A stretch of DNA of 60,722 nt from Planctomycetota bacterium (GTDB lineage: Bacteria; Planctomycetota; Planctomycetia; Planctomycetales; Planctomycetaceae): assembly GCA_016872645.1 (NCBI GenBank), contig VGZH01000030.1, positions 1 through 60,722 of the forward strand, written 5' to 3'. A program made the position numbers and the translations under genes. Shown here piece after piece: positions 54,005 to 60,722 of the stretch. A model generated the notes under the pieces. It worked only from the letters and a program-made list of their open reading frames with translations, had not been told where the DNA came from and did no database searches. How positions within the stretch are numbered: the first letter of the stretch is position 1; each line of letters starts with the position of its first letter.

Positions 54005-55546
54005 CTATCGGGCAATTTCGATCGCCTTGGTTTCACGCAGGACCGTGACTTTGATTTCACCGGGATACGTCAACGCCTGTTCGATGGCGGTCGCGATGTC
54101 ACGAGCCATCTTGGCCGCTTCGCGATCGTTGACTCGGCCAGAATCAACGATGATGCGGATCTCGCGACCCGCCTGCACGGCGAAGGCTTGATCGACGCCG
54201 GGAAATCCAAACGCAACCGCTTCAAGTTCTTCGAGCCGTTTGATGTAGCGATCAAGGCTCTCTCGGCGCGCACCCGGCCGCGATGCACTGACTGCATCAG
54301 CGGCGGCGACCAGCACAGTGTAGATGTATTCGGGGCGAATGTCGTCATGATGCCCAAACGCGGCATGCACAACTTCCCCCTTCTCGCCGTACCGCTTGAG
54401 CAATTCGGCACCGACGGCCGGATGCCCCCCTTCCATCTCGTGATCGGCCGCTTTGCCGATATCGTGCAGGAATCCGCAGCGGCGGGCGATGTCGCCATCA
54501 AGTCCAAATTGCTCGGCGATCAAGCCGGTCAGATGCGAGACTTCAATCGAGTGCCGCAGCACGTTCTGACTGTAGCTGGTGCGGAAGTGCAGCCGCCCCA
54601 TGAGATCGACCAACTTTTCGTGCAACCCCAGCACGCCGACTTCCTGGCAGGCCGCCTGACCGGTCTTGCGCACAAACTGGTCCATTTCTTTGGTCGTCTC
54701 CGCGACAACTTCGTCGATGCGCGTGGGATGAATGCGACCGTCCTCGATCAGCTTGACCAGCGACTGCCGGGCGATCTCGCGGCGAACCTTGTCGAACGCC
54801 GAGACCACCACCACGCCGGGCGTGTCATCAACGATCACGTCCACACCGGCGGCTTTTTCGAACGCACGAATATTGCGGCCTTCGCGACCGATGATGCGTC
54901 CCTTCATCTCATCGTTCGGAATATCAACCGTGCTGACCGCCAACTCGGACGTATGCTGCGACGCGCAGCGCTGTACAGCCATGCCAATAATTTCGCGAGC
55001 TTTGACCTCGGCCTGATCGCGCAGCTCCGCCTCATGCTTGAGGATCAACGTGCCGGTCTCGTTCTTCAGTTCGCGATCGAGTCGGTCGAGCAACTGCGAC
55101 GTGGCCGTCTGCTTATCGAGCCCGCTGATCTTGTAGAGTTGTTCCTGCTCGTCACGCAGCAACCGTTCGAGTTCTTTGTCGCGAGCTTCGATGGCCTTCA
55201 GACGTTCCGCCAATTTCGTCTGGTTGGTCTGCAGGAATCGCTCCTTCTTGACGAGGTCGTCCTGCTGTTCCTTGAGCGACGCTTCGCGCTTATCGAGTTG
55301 TCGCTCGAAATCGCGGACCTCGTCGCGAGTCTTGTTGATCTCTCGTTCGAGTTCCTCGCGGCGTTTCAGAACGATTTCCTTCGCGGCGATCTCCTCGGTC
55401 CGCTTGACATTATCTGCCTCTCGCTGCGCTTGCGCGATAATCGCATCACGATCTTGATAGGCAGTGCCGCGCCGCAATCGCTCAAAGAAGAATCCAACAG
55501 CGCCGCCAAGCAGTAACCCCACCAATCCAATAATCGCTTCGGTCAT
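54005..55546 (-). CDS. rny: Ribonuclease Y
   Basis: This 513-residue endoribonuclease starts mRNA decay at the inner membrane. The start at ATG 55546 is chosen because it begins the N-terminal membrane helix ([17 protein letters not shown]). A GTG at 55582 would add unrelated residues. A long charged coiled coil follows (about residues 25-190), then a KH domain ([15 protein letters not shown]), then an HD domain ([12 protein letters not shown] and [19 protein letters not shown]). The family C-terminus ([16 protein letters not shown]) is complete. Length matches the typical 510-520. The opposite-strand frame over this gene (53960-55516) is a shadow. Confidence 0.96.
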   Translation of the reverse strand: MTEAIIGLVGLLLGGAVGFFFERLRRGTAYQDRDAIIAQAQREADNVKRTEEIAAKEIVLKRREELEREINKTRDEVRDFERQLDKREASLKEQQDDLVKKERFLQTNQTKLAERLKAIEARDKELERLLRDEQEQLYKISGLDKQTATSQLLDRLDRELKNETGTLILKHEAELRDQAEVKAREIIGMAVQRCASQHTSELAVSTVDIPNDEMKGRIIGREGRNIRAFEKAAGVDVIVDDTPGVVVVSAFDKVRREIARQSLVKLIEDGRIHPTRIDEVVAETTKEMDQFVRKTGQAACQEVGVLGLHEKLVDLMGRLHFRTSYSQNVLRHSIEVSHLTGLIAEQFGLDGDIARRCGFLHDIGKAADHEMEGGHPAVGAELLKRYGEKGEVVHAAFGHHDDIRPEYIYTVLVAAADAVSASRPGARRESLDRYIKRLEELEAVAFGFPGVDQAFAVQAGREIRIIVDSGRVNDREAAKMARDIATAIEQALTYPGEIKVTVLRETKAIEIAR

Positions 55547-56543
55547 GGCCTCGCAGCCTTTATTTTCTGCGAAACCACACACTCAACCGGTTAGTCGCCG
55601 CGTTCGCATGTGTGCGGCAACGGCGGTCAGCGGACCAAGTTAGCGATCTGAATTCAGAGACTTCAGATTGGATACTTCAACGGCCATCGGAATGCCATCC
55701 GCGCAACCCATCACCGCAACGAGTCCGGAATCGGTCAGGCGGCTCTGAGCGAGAGCTGACAGATCGAACCGGGCAACACGCAGGAAGAAAGCCTCCCTGC
55801 CTAGGTCGCTTGTTCGTTACCTCATGCAGCAGCGCGAACGGTGATGAAACCCCACACGACAGCCAGCGTCGGATTCCAGCTGAGAACCGCGAAGCGATGA
55901 ACGCTGCGCCGCTCAACAAAGCCAGCACCCAAACCATTACCGTCAGCAATGTCTCATCGGCAGTGGACAACACGATGACACTCACGAAAACCGTCGAAGG
56001 AACGCGTTTCCGCATGGGCCAACGCGTCAGCCGCCGGAAACGCCTCGCAAACTTGCTCCACGGGCAGTTGAGCCTGTGGTTCTAGGAATTGTGTCCTGTG
56101 TCCGCCAAGCACAACCGCCTGACGAACAGCGTGAGCATCCTAACGCCGAGCCCTTTTCGGTCAACCAACTCGCGACAGACTCCGATCCGTGCTTCATTCC
56201 CTGTCAGGCCTCATCAGAAAACACAATCGACTTCGTCTCCAACCATGCAGTCAAAACTGGCTCCGGCTCGGACCGATATTCGACTCGCGAAAACTTTCGA
56301 CTCTCAATTTGTTCAGCGATGGCATAGTCGATGATTGGCATTTGACCGCGCGTTATCGTCACGATCCGGGCCTCCATCTCAGCACAAAATGCCTCGATTC
56401 GACCGTGACCGATGAGCAAATCCCCGCAACGGGCTTGAACCTTCCGGGGGTGTTGCTATTTTGACAGGTGGAATTGTCGAAAACGAAACTCCAATTGAGA
56501 CAAGTGACAGCGGCGAATCGGCTGCATTCGATTAGGTGCCGAC
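55547..56543. other. Long intergenic region with one possible small minus-strand gene
   Basis: About 1 kb between rny and the Fe-S genes. I looked for tRNA, RNase P, tmRNA and SRP RNA signatures and saw none. A minus-strand frame at 55677-56015 has a hydrophobic start but no ribosome binding site. The stretch 56204-56377 may code (listed separately). Confidence 0.4.
56204..56377 (-). CDS. Possible small protein of 57 residues
   Basis: The frame from the ATG at 56377 reads MEARIVTITRGQMPIIDYAI and continues with even composition (SRKFSRVEYRSEPEPVL, ending in VFSDEA). This is more protein-like than its neighbours, but the ribosome binding site is weak and no family is recognised. It could equally be chance. 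Confidence 0.28.
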   Translation of the reverse strand: MEARIVTITRGQMPIIDYAIAEQIESRKFSRVEYRSEPEPVLTAWLETKSIVFSDEA

Positions 56544-56984
56544 ATGAACGCAGACCTCTACGACGATTACATCTTGGATCACTACGAACGCCCCTATCAT
56601 AAGGGTCGCATGGCCAGCCCAACGTGTACGCGCAGCGAAAATAACCCGCTGTGTGGCGACCAGATCCGATTAGAACTGAGATTGGATGAATCCGGACGAG
56701 TCGCCGAGGCTTTCTTCAGTGGAAAAGGCTGTGCCATCAGTCAAGCCGCGGCCTCGATCCTTTGTCAGTACGTCGAGGGCAAAACTTTGGATGAGCTGCG
56801 TGGCTTTCAAGCCCCTGAGATGCTGCGACTGCTGAAGGTGCCGCTAACAGCAACTCGGCAACGATGCGGGTTACTGGGTTTCAAGGTTCTCAAGACGCTG
56901 ATGTACGAATTGGATCAGGCTCCAACTCCAGCGCAGCCGCAACCCACGGACACCAGTAAACTGGTGGTCGCAACCTCCGACTAG
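56544..56984 (+). CDS. sufU: Fe-S cluster assembly scaffold, SufU/IscU type
   Basis: This 146-residue scaffold or sulfur-transfer protein acts with the desulfurase encoded next. The three conserved Cys are Cys37 (NPLCGD, with Asp39), Cys63 (GKGCAIS) and Cys108 (RQRCGLL). The GxGCAIS motif is SufU-like. However, the spacing 37-63-108 is close to IscU, because the roughly 18-residue loop that SufU carries before the last Cys is absent. The C-terminus has a Pro/Gln-rich tail. Its stop codon is followed immediately by the ribosome binding site of sufS, so the two are coupled. Confidence 0.9.
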   Translation: MNADLYDDYILDHYERPYHKGRMASPTCTRSENNPLCGDQIRLELRLDESGRVAEAFFSGKGCAISQAAASILCQYVEGKTLDELRGFQAPEMLRLLKVPLTATRQRCGLLGFKVLKTLMYELDQAPTPAQPQPTDTSKLVVATSD

Positions 56985-56994
56985 GAGTCTGCGA

Positions 56995-58257
56995 ATGAAC
57001 ACACCACCGGTCAGCCTGACTCGCAGTCCATTCGACATTCAAGCCGTACGCGGAGATTTTCCGACCTTGGCACGTCCGCTGCCAAACGGAGCGACGCTGG
57101 CGTATCTCGACAACGGTGCCACCGCACAAAAACCGCTGTTGGTCATCGACAAGCTGCGCGAGATTTATGAGACCTGCACCGCGAACGCACATCGTGGCAT
57201 TCATCAACTCGGCGATCGAGTGACCGTCGAACTCGAAGCGGCTCGCGAGAAAATTCGGTATTTCCTGAATGCGGCCGATGTCGCCGAGATCGTCTTCACG
57301 TCCGGCGCCACCATGTCGATCAATTTGGTCGCGCACGCCTGGGGTCGAAAATTTCTGAAGCCAGGGGATGAGATTCTGCTCAACGAAATGGAGCATCACG
57401 CCAACTTGGTCCCGTGGCAGCAAACGGCAAGGGCGACCGGAGCGAAACTACGATTCATTCCGTTAACCGCCGACGGTCGCCTGGATGCATTACACTTCGA
57501 TCGGCTCATCACGAAAAGGACGAAACTCCTCGCGGTGACCGCGATGTCGAACGTGCTCGGAACGATTAATCCGATTCGAGAACTCGCGTCGCGAGCAAAA
57601 AGTGTTGGAGCGGTGATCTTGGTCGATGGCGCACAAAGCGTCCCTCACCTTCCGACGGACGTGCGTGATCCTGCCATCGATTTCTTGGCGTTCTCAGGAC
57701 ACAAGCTGTATGGCCCGACAGGGATCGGCGTACTGTACGGCCGACGCGAGTTGCTGGAAGCGATGGACCCGTTCCTGTGCGGCGGCAACATGATCAACGA
57801 GGTACAGCTCGAAACCTCGACGTGGGGTGAACTGCCTGCGAAGTTCGAAGCCGGCACCATTCCGATCACCGAGGCCATCGGACTCGGTGCAGCCATCGAC
57901 TACGTGCAGTCGATCGGCTTCGAAGCGATCCACACGCAGGAATTGAAGTTGCTCGACCGAGCGTTACGGCTGTTGCCGCAGCAATCCGGAGTGACTGTTT
58001 ATGGCCCAACCATCGAACACCGCGGATCGATCGTCAGCTTCACCGTCGAGAAAGTACATCCGCACGATCTAGCCGATCTGCTGGATCAAAAAGGGGTCGC
58101 CGTGCGAGCCGGACATCACTGCACGATGCCGTTGCACGACTGGCTTGATGTAGCAGCAACCGCACGCGCCAGCTTCGCCTTCTACAACACCGAGGCTGAA
58201 GTGGATACGCTCATCGACGCGATTCATTATGCTCGCCACAAGTTTCGCTTGGAATGA
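56995..58257 (+). CDS. sufS: Cysteine desulfurase SufS
   Basis: This 420-residue PLP enzyme takes sulfur from cysteine to make a persulfide for Fe-S assembly. AGGAG at 56983-56987 overlaps the upstream stop and decides the start at 56995. PLP Lys237 is in FSGHKLYGPTG. The cofactor-stacking segment is EMEHHANLVPW, with DGAQSVPH carrying the Asp. The catalytic Cys376 is in RAGHHCTMPLH. The layout and short loop around the Cys are of group II (SufS/CsdA). The order sufU then sufS differs from the usual SufS-SufU order, but the pair is otherwise typical. Confidence 0.95.
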   Translation: MNTPPVSLTRSPFDIQAVRGDFPTLARPLPNGATLAYLDNGATAQKPLLVIDKLREIYETCTANAHRGIHQLGDRVTVELEAAREKIRYFLNAADVAEIVFTSGATMSINLVAHAWGRKFLKPGDEILLNEMEHHANLVPWQQTARATGAKLRFIPLTADGRLDALHFDRLITKRTKLLAVTAMSNVLGTINPIRELASRAKSVGAVILVDGAQSVPHLPTDVRDPAIDFLAFSGHKLYGPTGIGVLYGRRELLEAMDPFLCGGNMINEVQLETSTWGELPAKFEAGTIPITEAIGLGAAIDYVQSIGFEAIHTQELKLLDRALRLLPQQSGVTVYGPTIEHRGSIVSFTVEKVHPHDLADLLDQKGVAVRAGHHCTMPLHDWLDVAATARASFAFYNTEAEVDTLIDAIHYARHKFRLE

Positions 58258-58281
58258 GGCGGACTCTCAGAAAGTCTTCCG

Positions 58282-58929
58282 ATGCGGCGCTCACCACAAA
58301 TCTTCGCAGTGCTCTTGAGTGTGGCCCTGCTGTCGCCGATCACCGCCGAGGATTCAGCGCGTCGTGAAAACGATCTTCGAACGGACGCTGCCATTCGAGT
58401 ATTGGTGCAGCGCGGTGCCGTCGTGAAAAGATTCGCAGTTCGTGAATCGGACACCGAAGGCCTCTTGGTCCGATTGAAGGCGGAGCACCTGAATCCAAGA
58501 GGAATCATCGAATCGGACATCCTGTCGGCATTGCAGCCGCTGAGCGAATTGGCGATCGAGTTGCGCGGTTTGCCATTCAGCGACGAAGGCCTGAGATGTT
58601 TGTTTGCTTCGGTGAAACTAGTTGGGTTGGACCTTTCGGGTTCACAGGTTTCAGATCGAGGACTGCAGCAGTTGGCAACAACGCAAAGCCAACTGCGAAT
58701 GCTCGATTTGAGTTTCACTCGTGTCGGAGATGACGGCTTAAGAGCAGTGGCTTCCCTGCGAACACTGCGACACCTTTCACTGATCGGAAGCCGCGTCACC
58801 GACTGCGGCACAACATGCCTGGCCCACTTATGCCAGTTGCACGAACTCTATCTCCACGAGACGGCGGTCTCATCAACGGCAGCCGGCCAACTACGGCGGA
58901 GACTTCCGATGTGCCGCGTCGAGCGATGA
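58282..58929 (+). CDS. Exported leucine-rich-repeat protein
   Basis: This 215-residue protein has a signal peptide (PQIFAVLLSVALLSPITAE). Residues about 95-200 contain four LRR units of the cysteine-containing/RNase-inhibitor-like kind common in planctomycetes: LVGLDLSGSQVSDRGLQQLA, LRMLDLSFTRVGDDGLRAVA, LRHLSLIGSRVTDCGTTCLA and LHELYLHETAVSS. It is probably a binding protein of the envelope. It follows sufS by 24 bases and may be read through from it, though a functional tie is not implied. Confidence 0.85.
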   Translation: MRRSPQIFAVLLSVALLSPITAEDSARRENDLRTDAAIRVLVQRGAVVKRFAVRESDTEGLLVRLKAEHLNPRGIIESDILSALQPLSELAIELRGLPFSDEGLRCLFASVKLVGLDLSGSQVSDRGLQQLATTQSQLRMLDLSFTRVGDDGLRAVASLRTLRHLSLIGSRVTDCGTTCLAHLCQLHELYLHETAVSSTAAGQLRRRLPMCRVER

Positions 58930-58937
58930 TGTAGGTT

Positions 58938-59750
58938 TCAGAATCCACCCGCCGTCGGCTTGCTGGGTTTCAGTTGTGGTGGCTGCGAAGGCACTTTCAG
59001 CGTTTCGAACGTGTGCTTCACACGATCTTCAAGCTTCCAACGAGTATTTATCGCGCGCGGGAAAATCAGCACCATTCCAACATGCACGTCCTGGACTTCC
59101 ATCCAATAAAAGACAGCGTTGATGGGCTGATCCTCGGGCGGGATCGAAATTGATTCGACTTTTCTCTTGCCGACGTACTTTGAGAAACTGCGGATCGGTT
59201 CCCATGGCCAAGCGGAGTCCGTCGTTTCCGTCTGAACGTTGTAGGCGTTAGCCAGCACGTTCGTCAGATCAGCGCGGTATTGAAGTGGTTCGATATCGTT
59301 GTTGGTTTGCTTCTCGACCCATCGCGGCAAGTTGCTCAACAAGTGCAAGTAGGCCATTCCCTCGCCCGACGGTTCCAAATCGACCTTTGCACGCCAACTG
59401 GCCAGCACACCTTCAAGGCGCACGCTGGGGTGATAGCCCAATCGGGAAGGGTCATCTTTCGGATCAAGAGGTTGAGCCTCGGATTCCCCATCTTTAGGTG
59501 GAGGGGGCGGAAGAATTTGTTCGAAGGGCTTGGGAGGGCGAATTTCCACACCTTCAAACGGCACCGCCTTTGACCCGAGCACCGAGTTTACCTTCTCGAG
59601 GTACTCGAAATAGTCCTTCGTCTGCCTGAGCCGAAATTCATAGGTGTCTGCGCCACATCCGATGGCACCGCACGAAATGCCAACCAAACTCGACAGAAAC
59701 GTGCGACGATCAAGTCCGAATTTTGCGGTCGACGGAAGACTTCGCGACAT
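58938..59750 (-). CDS. Tat-type lipoprotein, planctomycete family of unknown function
   Basis: The protein has 270 residues from ATG 59750. The signal has twin Arg (R15-R16 in LDRRTFLSSLVG) and a lipobox ending at Cys32 (GAIGC). The mature chain shows a Pro run (ILPPPPPKDG), then FEGVEIRPPKPFE, PSVRLEGVLASWRAKVDL and MEVQDVHVGMVLIFPR. No enzyme motif is visible. The stop is 8 bases from the stop of the convergent LRR gene. The function is unknown to me. Confidence 0.8.
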   Translation of the reverse strand: MSRSLPSTAKFGLDRRTFLSSLVGISCGAIGCGADTYEFRLRQTKDYFEYLEKVNSVLGSKAVPFEGVEIRPPKPFEQILPPPPPKDGESEAQPLDPKDDPSRLGYHPSVRLEGVLASWRAKVDLEPSGEGMAYLHLLSNLPRWVEKQTNNDIEPLQYRADLTNVLANAYNVQTETTDSAWPWEPIRSFSKYVGKRKVESISIPPEDQPINAVFYWMEVQDVHVGMVLIFPRAINTRWKLEDRVKHTFETLKVPSQPPQLKPSKPTAGGF

Positions 59751-59978
59751 ACTGGTCTCTGCGTGAGTAATGAGGCGGATCGTCAAACGTCGCGATTTAT
59801 CCCTGAAAGGACTTCACAAAGAAGGCGCGGCGATTGTGCGAGTACCCCATTGGAGCGTCAAGCCTGTCAGTGATCATGTCACCGTCGGGGACGGCCTCAT
59901 CCAGACAAAAAAAATCGAGTTGGCCCGCATGGGGTCAACCCGATTCTTGATGTGTACGCCAAGATGTCAATCCGGCAA

Positions 59979-60320
59979 TTACGCCTTCTTCGGAGCCGGA
60001 GCGGCTTCTTCCTTCGGCGGCGGAGGAACTTCCTTTACCGCCGGCGCGGGGGTGGCCGGAGCGGCGCTACCACAGCAGCTCTTTGGAGCCGAGCAGCAAG
60101 AGGTCTTGGCCGCACAGCAGGTCGCGGCTGGCTTGCAGCAGCTCGCTGTCTGAGCCTGGCACGGAGCCGGAGCGGCTTCAGCACAGCAGGTCGGCTTCGC
60201 CGGCTTGCAGCACTTGACCTTCGCGGGCTTGCAGCAGTCCTTGGCTTCAGCGGCTCCGCTGAAAGCAGCCAAAACGGCCAGGGTCGCGCTCAACGCAACC
60301 AACTTCATAGAACGACTCAT
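59979..60320 (-). CDS. Secreted cysteine-rich (CC-repeat) protein
   Basis: The protein has 113 residues. GGGAG lies 5 bases before the ATG at 60320. Residues 1-26 are an export signal (KLVALSATLAVLAAFSGAAEA). The mature part has 15 Cys, almost all as CC pairs (KDCCKPAKVKCCKPAKPTCC, then ASCCKPAATCC, KTSCCSAPKSCC), followed by a Pro/Lys tail. It looks metal-binding, in the manner of small exported metallothionein-like proteins. MNIO-type bufferins also are exported Cys-rich peptides, but no MNIO lies next to it (the nearest is at 30.6-31.5 kb). Confidence 0.8.
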   Translation of the reverse strand: MSRSMKLVALSATLAVLAAFSGAAEAKDCCKPAKVKCCKPAKPTCCAEAAPAPCQAQTASCCKPAATCCAAKTSCCSAPKSCCGSAAPATPAPAVKEVPPPPKEEAAPAPKKA

Positions 60321-60510
60321 GATGTCTCCCTTTCCTTGCACTATGATGGCTCGGCCTCTTGGCCTTCCATCGAGGTGAACAGGCGAAGCCCTCATGGCTC
60401 TGCCGTTCAAAACGATTAGCATCCAACAATCCCTGGACGCTAGATGTTACGCAACGTTGACGATCGGACAAACTTTGCCGAATGCGTAAACTACGCGAGG
60501 TAGGATAGCC

Positions 60511-60722
60511 GTGACGCCTCCAATGTCAAACCACCCGGTGAATCAACTGCAGCCTGATCCGCCGCTTTATCCGAATTTCACTTTTGCAGCTTCGCCAGGC
60601 GTCCAGAAGCAGCGAGCCGAACGTGTTTGGCTCGTTGGTTCTCAGCGTTGGGTGATGACCGGACAGACAAAATTGATGGGGATCGTGAATCTCACACCCG
60701 ACAGCTTTTCCGACGGTGGGCA
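60511..60722 (+). CDS. folP: Dihydropteroate synthase, 5' end only
   Basis: The enzyme condenses 4-aminobenzoate with the pterin diphosphate in folate synthesis. About 70 residues are present before the right edge. The GTG at 60511 is preceded by GAGGTAGGA (AGGA 5 bases before), favouring it over the in-frame ATG at 60523. After about 50 N-terminal residues, the family signature KLMGIVNLTPDSFSDGG is complete at the edge. The N-terminal extension before the signature is longer than in E. coli FolP. Confidence 0.9.
   Translation, partial: MTPPMSNHPVNQLQPDPPLYPNFTFAASPGVQKQRAERVWLVGSQRWVMTGQTKLMGIVNLTPDSFSDGG

Noticed and set aside
53960-55516. 518-codon plus-strand frame
   Set aside because: Exact antisense of ribonuclease Y, which has complete KH and HD domains.
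55677-56015. 112-codon minus-strand frame with hydrophobic start
   Set aside because: No ribosome binding site, and the second half has the Arg-rich composition of chance frames. Left as uncertain intergenic sequence.
1-60722. tRNA, rRNA, other structural RNA, transposase and integrase genes
   Set aside because: I looked in all gaps above 120 bases and found no cloverleaf arms, conserved RNA cores or mobile-element proteins. A covariance-model search would be more sensitive than reading by eye.

Overview
The window comes from a member of the Planctomycetota. The evidence is two paralogous cytochrome/DUF1549/DUF1553 proteins, two DUF1501 Tat-exported proteins, very large repeat proteins with the planctomycete N-terminal LEPR-type motif (SLEQRLVPT and LERRRVLNADF), many short secreted proteins of planctomycete-only type, and two dispersed short repeats of a kind I associate with this phylum. 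I cannot name the genus from sequence alone.

Layout. 1-17.5 kb: two very large minus-strand repeat proteins, one cut by the left edge and one of 4554 residues, which are probably surface or envelope proteins. 18-28.6 kb: mostly plus-strand housekeeping and small secreted proteins (metG, a cold-shock protein, a short-chain dehydrogenase, a lipoprotein, a CBS protein), a degenerate gene with three in-frame stops, and a glutamine-amidotransferase-like protein that lacks the catalytic cysteine. 28.6-31.75 kb: a compact minus-strand cluster that I regard as the most interesting part of the window. It encodes a 43-residue peptide ending in CCRCCRCCRGGR, a DUF692/MNIO oxidative enzyme, a probable partner protein and an ABC-exporter-type membrane protein without an ATPase domain. 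32.2-36.3 kb: a DUF1549/DUF1553 plus DUF1501 pair. 36.6-45 kb: an amidohydrolase remnant, methyltransferases, a secreted metallopeptidase, a Prc/CtpA protease, an amidohydrolase and a YitT-type membrane protein. 45-48.6 kb: a tightly overlapped minus-strand operon (DUF1501, small membrane protein, GroES-like protein, protoporphyrinogen oxidase). 48.7-52.3 kb: a small conserved protein and a second DUF1549/DUF1553 protein with a LamG-like insert. 52.3-60.7 kb: an M2-type metallopeptidase, ribonuclease Y, an Fe-S assembly pair (sufU-sufS), small secreted proteins, a cysteine-rich exported protein and the 5' end of folP.

How the genes work together. The 28.6-31.75 kb cluster reads as a ribosomally made, post-translationally modified peptide (RiPP) locus: precursor, then a separating inverted repeat, then MNIO, partner and membrane protein, all on one strand. 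The MNIO keeps the family's metal-ligand motifs, so cysteine modification of the three CC pairs is a reasonable expectation. The product and the role of the membrane protein are not known from sequence. I saw no tRNA, rRNA, CRISPR array, transposase or integrase.
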